From Pachypanchax playfairii (lineage: Eukaryota; Chordata; Actinopteri; Cyprinodontiformes; Aplocheilidae), in contig SSNP01000006.1 of the NCBI GenBank assembly GCA_006937955.1, positions 1,209,693 to 1,273,692 on the forward strand: a stretch of DNA of 64,000 nucleotides, read 5' to 3'. The position numbers and the translations under genes are program-made. Below, piece by piece: positions 46,551-60,119 of the stretch (position 1 is its first letter; every line of letters starts with the position of its first letter). The notes under the pieces are model-generated. The model was not told the DNA's origin, did no database searches, and saw only the letters and a program-made list of their open reading frames with translations.

Positions 46551-47784
46551 CAAATGGACGCATGATGTTTCCGTCATATTTGTTATGCACATAATAAACA
46601 CGAAACGGCTCTTAGAGCGTTGTTGCACACAATGGCACACATAAAAACACCAAAACTGCAGACAAAACCACAAAAGAATACTTAAAACATACAAGCATGA
46701 ACTTTTGTATGATCAACCTTCCTTCCTTTAAATCATCCAAAATAATGTTTCATCTGATCTTTGAGTGTTTCAGAGAAAACATTTGATTAGATAAGATGAA
46801 GACTTCAGGAGGGAACATACACTGGTTGTGTGTGGAAGTCACAACTTTTCATCTGTGCTTCCTCTGGAGTATCTTGTGTTTTTGAGCCGTGTTTGTCTAC
46901 CCACAGTGTGTGTGTGTGACTGATGTGGTGAAACACACACACACAATCATATGCACACATGTACAGAAACACTATGCACCTGGCTGCAGCTTGACGAAAG
47001 TTTATCAGAGAGTCAATCAAGTGGAAACCAACAACGCAGGTGTCATGTGTGTGTTGAAATAACCTTTCCCGGCTGACATCAGCGTTGTTGTTCTTCATTT
47101 CAACAGCTTTTATGATGAATTAGATAAATCAATCAAATTATAGGCATTTGTGTTATTTAGTGTGAATAATATGTTTTATTTTATGACCAAAAAAGTCAAT
47201 AAATGTTGTTGTTGTTTAAAAATGTGTCAGCTAATGATGATTTTTTAAAAACAATTATGTTTTTGGTGTCTTTAGATAAATCAGTGGGAAAACCCAAAGA
47301 AAAATAGGTGATTATTCTGAACCTTTCATGAATTGTAGACTGAAAGTTCTTCTGAGGTGGTGGTTTTGTTTAGATGCTGTGCTTCACTGGAACCCTGGCC
47401 TTGACTCCCCCATGTGGATGAGCTCATCTACAAGTTCAGAAAGAACCAAACAGGCTGAAACGTGAATGTTTGCTATAACTGCAAAAACTCTCTGTTGTTT
47501 TATGCTGAAACTGAAAACAATGACGTTTAACAGAGAAGAAACACAAACAGCAGTAACATATGAAAGTGTCAGTTTAGGACCAGGAGGAAGTCAGAGTCAT
47601 TTTATTATTTTTAATCACTGAAAATAATTTGAACATTCAACAAAAAAATCTAAATACCTTTTTTGTGCATCTTCAATTACAGGGGAAGTCCTTTTTTTTT
47701 TTTTTGTTCGGGGATGCCAAACTCAGAGGAAACCCCTCCTCCTCTCGCCTCCCACGCATCCACCTACACAGTGGAAACTTCTGC

Positions 47785-47785
47785 A

Positions 47786-47813
<28 letters not shown>
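47785..47813. repeat. (CA)n microsatellite
   Basis: About 14 uninterrupted CA units. Confidence 0.9.
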
Positions 47814-47816
<3 letters not shown>

Positions 47817-48568
47817 GGCCACATTCTGTTTCATCACTGAGGCCAGAGCCAGTTTTAGATGATGTATGCTGCTTCCGGCAGCCATTTTGAACATAAAATA
47901 GATCAAAGTATTTAGTGTTTTGTCAAATGAAATCAAAGATTGTTATGAAATAAAACTTTTGCGCCTGAGATACAAGCGTGTTGTCTTTAATGTTTCCACT
48001 TTGTATTTCTACAGTTCATGTGAACGTTTCACTGAGATGAAACTGGCACCTAAACTTTATTAATACGTTTTTACAGTAGCTAGTTTATACACAAAAATGA
48101 AAATAATTTTACAATAAGAACAATCTTACATCAAATAAACAAAAACCAGATTTGTACAACCATGAGCATAATTTGAGTCTCACCTCTTTTTTTTTGCTAA
48201 ACATTCAGTGATTTGATGAAGCACTAAACACATTTATCTATTTTAGAAACACGTTTTTTTTGGAGTGTAATTTTCTGTCATTTCAAAGCATTGTCTTTTC
48301 AATATCAGTGAACTAGTTGGTTTTACATATCTGCCAGGTGTGTGAACACACGGGTTTAATTTGAAACACCACTCATACATGAGTACTATAAAAGAAGCAC
48401 ACACACACACGTTTGCTGAGCTTATAGTAAAAAGATGAATATACTTGCTGGTTCAGCTTTAGATATCTGGTGAGGAACTCTGTAATCAGAGGTGAGATCA
48501 GGAGAGAGCTGCTGCTCCTTCACAATAAAAGGACAATCAATTCCCCATTGAGCCTGTTGCCACAACTG

Positions 48569-48730
48569 GATGGATGGATGGATGGATGGATGGATGGATG
48601 GATGGATGGATGGATGGATGGATGGATGGATGGATGGATGGATGGATGGATGGATGGATGGATGGTTGGATGGACGGATGGACGGATGGATGGACGGACG
48701 GACGAACGGACAGACGGACAGATGGATGGA
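48569..48730. repeat. (GGAT)n microsatellite
   Basis: About 25 near-perfect GGAT units up to ~48667, then interrupted by GGAC and GGTT variants to ~48730. Open frames reading DGWM or SIHP repeats across it are artefacts. Confidence 0.95.
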
Positions 48731-50034
48731 CGGTTGTGTGAATAGTTTTGAAAAGAAAGGAGTGTCTTTTTTTGTCAAAACAAACAGAAATAAGTTTTAG
48801 TTGTCTCTATTTAACTAAAATATTTTAATAAGTTTTGTTTTTTAATTCAGGTTGAGCAATAGCATTAATATTCTATCTAAAATAACAACAATTTTTATGG
48901 TTTTGAATTCAACCAAACTGATTTACTCAGCAGATATAGGCAATAAAAATGGTTTTAAGTATTTTTAAAAATCTGTGACACACTGTTAGGGGAACTCTGC
49001 AGTTTCCCTTTTCTCATTTTCAGATGGGAGACTGTTTGCTGAAAACTGCCTTATCAGATTTCTCACAATCACAGAAAACAAGACTGAAAGCATCTACAAA
49101 CAGACCACAACAACTTTGTAGAACAGTTTGTCTTTTCTAGAGTTGGTGTTACAAAACATTTCTCACATATTGTCTCAGGCATCTAAAAAGACATCACACA
49201 GCAGAGAGCAATTAAGCATTTTTCACACGTCAAATTAAACTTTGACGGCTGTAAGAATACGATTATTTGCACAACAATTTAATAATGAATAATTTAATTC
49301 CTATTTCATTTTGCTCTAAAACTTAAATTATTTTGCAAAGAAAACGTTTGATTTCAAAATATTAGTTTATTTTGAATTTGATGTGGCACATGGCAACACT
49401 ATTCAAAAAGTTAAAACAGATTGATGTTTACCATTGTGTCTTCTTCTTTTCACATCTGTCTGTAAACATCTGGGAATTTTTTATTCATACACGTTATACT
49501 TACAGCAACCAAATGTGCTTTCCAACAAGAATAAAATGCAAAGTGTAGTAAGACAGTAAAAAATACTATTATAAATAACTGTGAGCAGGTTGCAATACAC
49601 ATTTAAAATTACCCAAACTTAAGCTCATTTACATTTATAAAATTACTTAATGTACATATGAGAAGGTAACGAGACCCCAAAAAATCCACTGCCACCTTGT
49701 GGCTGAAAGGGTCGAGTCCTATGTGGTACTTTGTGTTTATATTTCCTTAAAACTGAAAAAAACACATTTTACATGGCCCAAACCATATAAAAAGAGTTTA
49801 TGCAAAAAGATAATGATGTAAAAATGATGATTTTTCAATGAAATATTTAAAACATGAGAGTTACATCCAATCTATATTTTCTTTCTCTAAATAATAAAGT
49901 AAGTCTGTATATTTAACTACTAATAAAATACTTTATAAAGCTTCCAAATGTTCATGGACATCTGCAAAATTGAGTCAATAATAAAGAAACACTATCTACA
50001 TATTCAATCCAAAAACTAACAGAAGAATAAAAAG

Positions 50035-50258
50035 TCATATATTAGATGGTTTCATGTCTGTTCTTTTGTAAAAATCAGGCCCAACTTGTGACTGATTTGT
50101 TTTTTGAGGGTGTTGTCCTTGAACTTGAGTCGTTCCACACAGCGATCTCACGTGTGTGACTGAAAAGGCAGCGACAAGGATCAAAGAGCTGAGGATGAAG
50201 GAAGCGCCGCTGAGGAAGAAGGTTGATGCATAGTTTCCTGTCTGGTCTACTAACCAAC
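50035..50258 (-). CDS. slc16a12: slc16a12 exon 8 (TM12, C-terminus)
   Basis: 224 nt after acceptor TTTTCTTTAG. Begins GWLVDQTGNY and ends with a polar tail (KPSNI) and TGA at 50035-50037. Confidence 0.82.
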
Positions 50259-53200
50259 CTAAAGAAAAGAGGAAGAGAAAAGTGTTTTCGGTCTCTTAAA
50301 AGTCAAGCACCATCTTTGTCTTCCCCTCTATATGCAGTCATTGGTGTGTAAATATTTAACAATATTAATACCATTAATAATTCTCTGCAAACAAAGTGTG
50401 TATTGAGAATAGAACCAACAAGTAAGACAACCAGTTATCTAAACGTGTTAGTGAGCAGTTACCTCCTATTGGTGGGCTGATCAGATATGGAACAGCATGC
50501 AGGAAGTACACCACTCCAAGGGCAGAAGTGAGATGGGTGGATCCTACGATGTCAGAGGTCACCACAGGTATTAGCGCCACATATGCTCCATCAAAGTACC
50601 CATAGAGGGTGGAAAATGGCACCAGGAGGGAGAAGGAATGGAGGAAGGGCAGGAACAGACAACAAAAACCTTCCATGCTTATTGACATAATGTAACTCAG
50701 GATGCGATACTTCTTCAAACACCTGGAGGAAAGAAGATCACCGTCACTGTGATGCTCTAATACCGTCTGACTGTCAGTTAATAAACAGAAACTCCATCCT
50801 TGACTTACTTCCTGTCTGTGATCCATCCAAAGGTGATGTTCCCAACGATTCCACTGACACCAAATATGGACATGAGGAAGGCAGCATGCTGATGCTCAAC
50901 CCCCACACGAAGTGCATATGGAACAAGGTACACTAATGGAACACTACAGCCGTAAGCCAAAAACAAGAACGACACCGATAGAATCAAGAAGCGCGGAGTC
51001 CCGAGGAATCCAAGCTCCTCCTTTGACTTTACACAGAATAACTGACTGCTGGATGATGACTGGGTGTTTACTAAGGGTTCAGTAGAAACTGTTTCATCAT
51101 CTACTGATTTTGCTTCACTAAATTCCAAACATTCATTTTTCCTATCAGCGACTGCTAATGTGTTGTTTGAGTGAATGTTTTCCATTAGTTCTGAGTCCAT
51201 CATCATGTCGTTTTCATCCATCTCTCCTAACATTGTCTCTAACTTGCTGCTGAACAACATGCATTCAGCCATCTTCACCTGTGTTCCCCTTTCATCAGGT
51301 AACTGTGGGTGTGGTAACAGTCTTATGTTTCCCTTAAATCTGTCACTTTCAAGTCCAAAGCTTTGGAAACTTCTGATATTAATAAAGTTGTGTATTTCCT
51401 GCTGTTTCGGCTCCACTCGACTGCAGTCAACTTGTTCAGTGAGTCCAGATTCCAGAACAGCTGTAATGCAGGCTTTCTCCACATGTGTCATGTTGTTCTC
51501 CCACATCCTTTAAATGAAACAGATCAGAGTAAAAATAAATGTTATATACTGTGTATTTAGGTTTTAAATAATGAGCTGTAGATCAGTATTATTTAATCAA
51601 TGTCATGTGTTCCTTATATAACACATTGGGATGCTCTCCTATGCTTTCATGTACTCTGTAAGATGTTATTTTTAAACATTTTGCTTCTATCCAGTGTCTG
51701 TGATGAAAACTTGAAGATATTTGGGGGTTTAATGTCAAACACTGCACACCTGGGTTGGAGTTAATTTACACTCAACAGGGAAAATCTGTGAAAACCACAA
51801 AATGAATACTTAAACTCTGCAGATTTTAGTGGAATATTATGAGTACTACTACTAAAAGGAGGAATTTCAGCCACAGCAAGTGTATTTCTGAAGAACCGAG
51901 CATTGTCAGATTGGTTGTCATGTGGATTTGCTGCAGTAAAATTGCAGTTTTATTAAAGAAAATTGACTAAATTGATATTTTAGCTCACATTTTTACATTT
52001 TCTTTCAGGACTGCAAATTGCTTGTCTTTAAAACAATAAAAGAAGATAAGAAAAGGTACCAACAGATAAATATATTGTTGTACCTGGTTGCACACTGCAC
52101 CCTCAGTTTGTTCCATTTGATCCACAAGAGACTGAATCAAATTACTTACATGCTTTTTGTCACATAAGGTCACATAATGGGACAACATCATCTCTGTCCT
52201 TCAGTAAACATGACCAAATGTGTCTAATGCTAAAATATATGGTGAATAAAAATCTTCCATTTAATGTAAACTGTATTATTGAACATCTGGCTCCATCTGT
52301 TGGTCAAATCTAAGCTTTCTGCAGCCAGAAGACTGATGGATTAGCGTATGTGACCTATTGTCTCTTCTTAATCATAAGCAAAAAATCAGACATATTATTA
52401 AAGACAGCAAGTCTTTTATGTTTGAACATTTACTGTCTGAATCTGTGTCACTTCTACAAACCTGCCCATAAAGTTGGTTGATTTAATCCACAGTTTTACA
52501 TGACAAATCCCAATATAAGATTTTACAGAAGACAAAACTGATATTTGTAAACTCTGAGGCTGACCTTTCAACACTCTTTTGTTTTGGTGGCCTCATCAGA
52601 GCCCCACATACACATAGGTTGGAAACAATTCCTCCTAGTATGAGTAGAGCGCCTCTCCAGGTGTAATGCTCAATAAGCATTTGAACTGCAGGAGCCAGAA
52701 GGAACGTCCCAATCCCGCTGCCTGAAGACGAGACAAAATTGGATTTGATTAGATGAAATGAAACAGAAGAAGAAAAGAAAGATGGTAAACATAACTTAAT
52801 GATAAACTCTTTAAAAATAATAAAAATACATTTATAGACAAAAAATAGTGAAGTCAGGCAAGTTGAACAATAAAAAAGAAGAGTAGAGAAAAAGAAAATT
52901 AAGATACAAATACAAAAAAAAGGGAAAATAGCATGTAAATAGGTCAGTACCAGACATGGCGATGCCATAGGCCAGAGCTTTCCTCTCATTAAAGTACCTT
53001 CCAACCATTGCTATGGCTGGTGTGTAGCTGAGAGCAAAGCCGAGACCTGCGGGGAACAGATAATACCTGCCGAATGCTGCCAAATCTAATCAGACCCTTA
53101 ATACTTTCTAACACGGGAGGAAAAACTGGACACAGATTGTTCATCATCATCACATCAGGTCAGCTTTCACTGTGACTCAAGTTTTAACTTTTCAGATTTG

Positions 53201-54433
53201 AGAGGAAAAACACATGATGCTACTGAGTCATGAAGTGTGATTGTACCTGTGATGATTCCCAGAGAAATGTAGAGGAATTCCAGACTGGAGGCGAAGGAGC
53301 TGAGGATCAGGCCAGTGGAGGACAGGAGGCCTCCTAAAAAGATTGTTGCTCTGCAGGACAGCTGGTTGCCAAGGAAACTACCAAAAGGAGCTTCAGAAAC
53401 AGTTTGAGTGGATTATTCACACTTTATAAATTCATCCAGAGAGTATTATGTGGCTTTTAATAAGATTCACTTTCTAGATTGTAAAATAAAACACATGTAA
53501 GATAAAACACATCAGTCGTAACATTATGGTCTAGTTCTGATGTTTACGTCTATCACAGCGTGGTTCTGCACGGGCATCCTGACCAATCTGCAGCTACGCT
53601 GTGATACATGGTTTGTTTAAGGAACTTTTTTAATGTAATTTTACGCAATTTGACCACTTCTGCTGCATTGGACAAAAACCAACAAACCACTACTCAAATC
53701 TTCACAACCCAAACATGTGCTATTGTTGATTAGTTAATTTTTCATTCTAAATCTTAAACTCGGTCCAAGAACCTCCAACAAGTTTTGACACTTTTTTAGG
53801 GATTCCAGCTAGTTATGTTCAAGAAAAGATCCCTTCAACAGTCAGCTGGCATTACAGTGAGGTTATAAATGTTTGTACCTCACCTCTTCTTGGTTATAAT
53901 GTTATGTCTAATTATGTGCATGTCTGCAAATTGTGCAAAATATGTTAGTCTTACCACACAGCATAGTTGTAGAGTCAATCATACTGTGAATCCAAGCTGT
54001 GGAGGAGTAATCCTTCTCAAAGTACATCTGGAACTCCACAAAAAACATGGAGACACATCTAGATAAAGAGACCAGAGGAGGGAAAGTTTGTGATTGTTGG
54101 GTTAGTAAGGACTAGGATTTATTTTTCACTGTCAGTGAATGAGTAAGAGTTACAGTTCATGGGGCCACTCTTATCTGAGGGCTCTGAACTCGGTGGCCTG
54201 ATGTTTATGACTTTGTTGTCTGTTATATATTGCCAGAGAGCAACCCCTGGTCTCATGATGTGAACAGGTAGAACAGGGACATGTCTGCTTTGTTACCTCG
54301 TCACAGCCCGAATGCAGATGGTAGAAAGAAAACATCCAGCAACTATCATCCAGCCCCAGCCTCCTTCCTGCGGGTTCATGTCTTCAGAGGCCCTTCTGTC
54401 TTCCTCAAGCTTGTCCTCCTTGGTAACTGGCAT
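50035..54433 (-). CDS. slc16a12: monocarboxylate transporter 12-like (SLC16A12), whole gene
   Basis: Eight exons (54433-54297, 54058-53955, 53390-53247, 53046-52951, 52721-52565, 51507-50809, 50722-50463, 50258-50035) join in phase into 606 residues with 12 expected membrane helices. Family hallmarks: EGGWGWMIVAGCF (23-35, MCT signature before TM1), RCVSMFFVEFQ, AWIHSMID, YFNERKALAYGIAMSGSG (146-163, second MCT motif) and YFDGAYVALIPVVTSDIVG in the C-terminal half. These match MCT12, a plasma-membrane transporter linked to creatine and human juvenile cataract, better than MCT9. Odd: the TM6-TM7 loop (~205-384, Ser/Glu-rich, mostly in the 699-nt exon) is about three times the human length as I recall it. 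The start ATG is at 54433; a possible 5'UTR acceptor lies near 54527. The neighbouring pank1 supports the assignment. Confidence 0.88.
50463..50722 (-). CDS. slc16a12: slc16a12 exon 7
   Basis: 260 nt, acceptor CTTTCCTCCAG, donor GGAG|GTAACT. Encodes CLKKYRIL to YLISPPIGG, the most diagnostic MCT12 stretch. Confidence 0.9.
50809..51507 (-). CDS. slc16a12: slc16a12 exon 6 (enlarged central loop, TM7-8)
   Basis: 699 nt, donor GGAA|GTAAGT, weaker acceptor TTTCATTTAAAG. The first ~170 residues are hydrophilic and acidic with an SSSSS run; from PRFLILSVSF on the sequence is conserved membrane core (YGCSVPLVYLVPYAL, GNITFGWITDRK). Confidence 0.85.
52565..52721 (-). CDS. slc16a12: slc16a12 exon 5
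   Basis: 157 nt, acceptor TTGTCTCGTCTTCAG, donor AAAG|GTCAGC. Encodes GSGIGTFLLAPAVQ to RPPKQKSVE. Confidence 0.88.
52951..53046 (-). CDS. slc16a12: slc16a12 exon 4
   Basis: 96 nt. Acceptor CTGTTCCCCGCAG chosen over a nearby TTTGGCAG because it fits phase and family sequence. Encodes GLGFALSYTPAIAMVG and the RKALAYGIAMSG motif. Confidence 0.88.
53247..53390 (-). CDS. slc16a12: slc16a12 exon 3
   Basis: 144 nt, acceptor GTTTCTGAAG, donor ACAG|GTACAA. Encodes PFGSFLGNQLSC to YISLGIITG (TM3 and part of TM4). Confidence 0.85.
53955..54058 (-). CDS. slc16a12: slc16a12 exon 2
   Basis: 104 nt, acceptor TCTCTTTATCTAG, donor TGTG|GTAAGA. Encodes CVSMFFVEFQMYF to STTMLC. Confidence 0.88.
54297..54433 (-). 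CDS. slc16a12: slc16a12 exon 1 (start, MCT signature)
   Basis: 137 coding nt from ATG, donor CGAG|GTAACA. Encodes MPVTKED to AVTR with GGWGW at 24-28. The frame stays open upstream for some distance, so an earlier start cannot be fully excluded. Confidence 0.82.
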
Positions 54434-57400
54434 CCCTCCAGACAGCTTAGTGTCACAGCTCCACAATTCAATGTTCTCCTTCTGTCTACAAGATGGAGTT
54501 GTACACTTAAATTCATCATCTGCTGAATCAAAGCAGGTAGAATTGGGTCATATCTAAAAACTATTAGATGATGGCTGCAGAGCTCAGGTGTTCACACCAG
54601 CTAGATCAAAAAGATAATAGATACAAAGATCAACCGACTTTCAACTCGAAAAACAGAATAAACTCTAAATGTACTGCTGCTTTTGTTTTGTTTTTGTCCA
54701 AAGGTTTCTCTGCTGTATCTTTAGCTCTGTGATTTGTTTCCAAGAATGTTTATCTTTATGAAATATTTCATCTACATGTGTGTTTCAAACTCACAGCTTT
54801 AGTCTCTCAGCCTCCTGCTGGCAGACATACTGTCACTAAACCATGTAAACAATCAGGTTTAATCAAAACAGATAGAAAACTGGATAAATGTATGTGGGAG
54901 ACTGACAATTATCGATTTTTCAAGAAGTTCAGACAGTTTAAATTTAAGAATAACTAAAAATGTGCCACTTTAGTCTCTTACAGACAGCAGCATTCTTGTT
55001 TATTTTGCAGATTATTTCACATTATAAAGGTATGTTCAGGGTTATTGCACCATATACTACTGCACACAAGTTATTTGTAAGATGTTTATAGAAAAAATCC
55101 AAACAATAAAAAAGATAAAAGTAAAGAATAGAAGTGGAACGTAAAAGTACTGACCTCACATCAGCCCTCAGTTAGTCAGTTCTCCTTTGAGTTGTGGCTT
55201 CATGACCTCAGTGTCCATCAGATAAAATAAACCTGTGGTTAAATGTCCTGCAAACACCATGAAGGTGTTTTACAAGACAAATGAGTCTGCAAACCGAAGA
55301 TATGAGAGGAGAAAGAAGGAGGCGGAGCTAGAAGAGGAGGAGAGGTCCCCAGCTGTTCAATTAACATGTTTTTTCTTTGTTTTTAGCTTTTATTTCTGTT
55401 TTATACAGAAATATGATTGCTTGTGTCCTGTTTAATAAAACACATGTTTTATTAGAAATAAGTTTTATTTTAAGAATTTGACTAAAACGGATCCAGTTTC
55501 AGTTTTTATTTTTAATTTTCTACTAAAAAGATTGACTTTGCTGTCAGCAATAAACTAAAAACCCTTTAAAAACTTCATGTTAATGATGTTATGTCAATTA
55601 TTCATTTCAAATAAAAAATATATAAATCTATTTTATAGAATATTATTTTTTTCAAGCAGCATCATTTCTTATTTTTTTATTTTCCTATCAAGATCTGAAC
55701 TGTGTTACTTACTTTCACCTGATAGTTTTGTTGTTTTTTCATGTCTGTGTGCATCAACACATTCATTTACTCTTTTACTACGGGGGTAATGTTTACCTGA
55801 CATGCACACGCCAGCAGACGTTAATGTTTCAGTGGATTTAAACTTTCTGTATAACAGTCATCACAAAATCTCACCTTCACCCAAAAACTTCTCCCACGAT
55901 CTTGTTTTCTAATGTTTTACTGATTTCTGTTTGTTTCTGAATGTGAATCTCATTTCCACTAGTTTTATAGTTTGATCACTGCCTCTAAAACCTTTGTTTA
56001 ATTTTCTCATTTTAAATCTTATTGTTTTTTTTCTCCCTATGCTGTCTGACTTCTTCTATCATGTGTGTTATAATATTCAAATTTTAAGAACAGCTGTGAA
56101 GAACCCTCTTTGATAAAATGTGTTAAATTACTTGTTACACTGAATTAAAACTGGTTTGTTTGACTGACAGCTCTCGTTTGGTCGTGTGACCACATTTCTT
56201 TAAAAACTGTTTAATGGATGTTAAAAGGACATTTTACAACTGTGAGTTAATGAATCAGCTTATTTTAGAGAGAAATATATATATTTTTTTCCAGACTTAC
56301 TTATCTTCTCGTCATACAATAAATTACATAATAATAAAAAAAAACATTCAGAACACAAAATTGTTTCTTATCCAGTTTTAGTTTAATTCTTTGTTAGAAA
56401 AAAAAATCTCTTTACTTCAGTACATACACATTGCACAGGGCGAGCGGCCCATTTCTTTAAATCGTCAGTTTTCCATGAATCCTTAGCTTTTCTTTCTTTT
56501 TGAACCGACATTAAAAGCAGCAGCAGAACTGACGCCAACAACCAGCACTGGGTTTCCCAGAACCTCCGAGGCTCAGAAGAACCGAGGCAAACAACTGGCA
56601 CTCAAATCCAGCAGACAGAACACACTGGAGAACCACTAAAATACCTAACACATGCACATTAAAATAAAACTTCTCAAACTATCAGAAACATTTCTGAGTC
56701 AGTGTCAGCGTTGGTTACACAGAGGAAAACGTTTGGCTTGATGTGTCTTCTGTCTGAACTGGGACCGGATGAAAAGTGCCAAGTTGTCCTTAGAAACCGG
56801 GTTCAGAACAAATAAAACCATCTTGTCAACAGACAGATTGCTGGTGTAAAATATATTATTATTAATATTATTATTTACAAATCTCTGTACAATCAGATAC
56901 AGAAGGGTGAATACGTCTGTCCTGCTACTCAAGCATTCATGATGACATTTTAAAGCCTGGAGATTCTCACGTAACAGGATGCTGGACCACATTATTACAG
57001 ATACAGTCAAAGATTTCTGACTTCTTTCCATCAAATATTAATAAAAAAAAAATGCTAAAATTACAGCTTATTCCTTTTGTGATTTATAAGATTTAACTAG
57101 CATATTTATCCAACATGGTTTGGTGCATAACTGGGTCTCGAGCATCCTGTAACGAGCATCCACTTCCCTAAAGTCAACAACAAAATCAGCAGGACAGAAA
57201 ATTTAGGAAGAAAAACTGTCAAGTTTCAAACAGGATTTCACAGAGGGGAACGAAAACATGGTTGCATATCTTTAAAAAAGTATTTACAGACAACTGGACT
57301 AAACTCTTGGTGATTTTGAGAAAAGGTTAGTTTGTTAGAAAGGACAAAGATCGCTGGGTGAGTTACTGCATAGCTTGTTAGTTTAATTTAACGATTAAAA

Positions 57401-60059
57401 ATTTGCTGTTTATCAGGCGCTTTAAGCTTCGTAAGGAAATACACACTGATCTGAGCGCACGTGGTCCCAGAGGGGAAGAAACAGCAAGAAGAAAAAAAAA
57501 AATCATTCTAAAAATCACAACTAGATAATAAAAGCTGACGGACAGAAAAGCGACATCGTTACATTCGAAAACGGGACAAAGATTTGAACTTCTGATGGTC
57601 TTCATGCTGCACTGGGACCATTTCAGACTGTATGCCACTATATGATTATACATGGACGAGCTGACAAACATCAAATTAAAACAAAATATTAATTATATCC
57701 AACAGAAAGTCTGATCAGATGTTCCCTTTTTAAAGATGGCCACCAATAGATCCACTTATTACACTACGTTGATCTTTTTTTTTAAATCCAACAATAATTT
57801 GTTGCAGTCAGATTTATAAGTGCTGCAAATGACAAACTGTCCAAAAAAAGACTGACTGTGGTAGAATTTACATTTTTAGAAATAATGACATGGGTTTTAT
57901 TACATCAATGGAAAATAAATCCTGGAAAAACATAAATAAGGAAAATATGTTCCCAAATAAATGAATATTTGAGGGTTTTCTGCTATAAAACATCTTGAAA
58001 CTGGCTAATCAATCTGCTGTCGTACCAATTGAAGTTATTGATTTAACACAAACACACAGCAGGTGAGCTCTGACGTGCACACAAAAACAAATTGTGACAA
58101 ACGAGAACAAAATACCTTCAAGACAAAAACAAGCTAATTTCAGCAGGAAAGAAAGTGAAATCACATCAAACCGAAGGGCACAAACGTGGTGAAACCAGGT
58201 TGACACACAGTAAAGGCAACTGAGACGAGATTTTCAGGCTCAAACGTGGGGCAAAACAAAGAAATATGTTGACGGCAGAGTGGCACCTGATGGGCTGAGG
58301 TCACTAAAATGATCCAAACACGCGTTGGAACAAGGCAAATAAAAGAAAAACATAGAGTGTGTCACAGTTTGCAGCGTCATCACAGCAAGAATGAAAACAA
58401 TGACAGATCGGAAGAGATGATTACAAAAATACCTCTTTAAAATACTACTTAAATACTGGTAGTATTTCTTCGTAAAGGCTATCTTACTTTCACATATTGT
58501 TTGGTGGTTTATTCTGAGTTTATATGGTTGAAGGAGGACGTGGAAACAAAACATGAGAACAGCTTAGCAGCAAACATGTTATTAGTTAGAGGGTCAAAGT
58601 ATAATCTGAGTGTTAGATAACAGTAACAACTCCTTTCTGTCAATAAGTCCTTCAGAATACTTGCTTAGTCAACATTAGAAACCCTGATTAGGAGTTCAGA
58701 AGTGATTCATATCTGTACTGTATGTGAAACTGGGAGAAAATGATAAAAATTGTGATGCAAAAGTGTTGAAGGTGAAGTAAAGGCTTGTAAACGGTGTTTT
58801 ACATAATACAGCAGAGATGTGATGGTTCTGCTCCAACAAGACAAAGAGATGAAGGCGGTAGACGTCCAGGTGTAGGAAGGTGCATGGAGCATCCTTATGA
58901 GATTACAGGGAAATAAAATACACCTGTGGTCCATTTATCTTTAAACTACAGCAACACAGAGGCCTTTAATCTGCTGAAGATGAAGCTACAGCTCATTTAC
59001 TATAAAATTAGTTGAGATGTAAGAAAAAAATTCTCGCCTTGAGACACTGATGTGGATGTTTAACAGCTCAGGACAACTAGTACAAAAAACTGAATAAAAC
59101 CTTTACCTAATGAAGCTAAACATCCACAAAGCCTTTCTGCAACATCAGATTAAAATAACATAAACAAATAGTGGTGAATTGAACTCTGCAGCTCTGATTT
59201 AGGAGGGAACTTAAGCCAAGATGTGCATTAGTCCACTCATCTGAGGCTTCACAATAACTAAATCAAACCACAGCGCAACATTTAAACACGGAAGCTGCTT
59301 GGAGGAGAAGCAGAAATCAACGAAGCACTGCTAGAAAACAATGTTTTGGTCCCGTCATCTCAGACTGAACTCAGTATGTCGGGTCTTCACGCGTGGTAAT
59401 ACAGTAGTGTTAGTGTTTCTCACAAGGAGGCAGATGGAGGAGAGACAAACAAAAAGCAAAGGCCATGTGCAGTGGAGCAAAAAAAAAAAAAAAAATAACA
59501 GAAATAAAATGTGTTTCCCATCTGAGCAGGAGGCAGCAGGTGGATCTCAACTGGATTTGGCTTCAGAGCGCTTCGTAGATAACAGCAGCCCTGTGGGCGA
59601 CTCTGTGCAACAAGCAAGCAAACCTCCAAAATAACAGCTGGTACGAGTCGCTTGGTAGAGAGTTTGTGTGAAGCAGCTGCATGAATCGTCACCAGATACA
59701 CGACCGTCCCCATGATGTAACGCTACAGTAGATATTCACGTAGTAACCCCCTCCCAAATAAAAAAAATAACTAATTTAAAACTATTTGTTTCCATAGTTC
59801 CAGACAGGGATGATCACAAAAACCAACAGGAAACCATAAATTAAAGATCACAACATTAAAACTCGATGACGAGGTGACCGTTAAAAGCTAACATTATTTA
59901 CAAGTGTTAAATTATTAAAATGGCTAGATTCAGTTTCTGTGTTCCTCTCTCGTTGTTTTTTTTTTTTTAAGTCACAAACAGAACAGTTAAAAAGGTGACG
60001 ATGTCACAGCATTTAGAGTTGATGACATCATGGCGTCGGGTTGACTGATGCGACGTCCT
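54434..60059 (-). other. intergenic: slc16a12 5' side and possible pank1 3' UTR
   Basis: No exon or clear repeat family was recognised. The part nearest 60059 is expected to be pank1 3' UTR; minus-strand AATAAA words occur, for example near 57898 and 58510, but the true end cannot be chosen. The slc16a12 promoter should lie above 54530 and was not identified. Confidence 0.4.
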
Positions 60060-60119
60060 TCACAGGTCATCTTTAGTCTTAAGCAGCTCCATCAGCGCTC
60101 CGACAGCTCCGAAATAACC
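60060..60119 (-). CDS. pank1: pank1 last exon
   Basis: 60 nt, phase 0, acceptor CCCGTGTTTCAG. GYFGAVGALMELLKTKDDL, stop TGA. Confidence 0.92.
   Translation of the reverse strand, partial: GYFGAVGALMELLKTKDDL

Larger units (their letters stand above)
31493..50034. other. 18.5 kb intergenic, repeat-rich
   Basis: Between bim and slc16a12 I found no host exon. Recognisable content is the repeats listed separately (32119, 33143, 33322, 34185, 35945, 36836, 37117, 38672, 39030, 39300, 46345, 47785, 48569). The part below 50035 may include the slc16a12 3' UTR. Confidence 0.5.

Noticed and set aside
48422..48800. Long frames rich in SIHP or DGWM repeats
   Set aside because: Translations of the (GGAT)n microsatellite; not protein coding.
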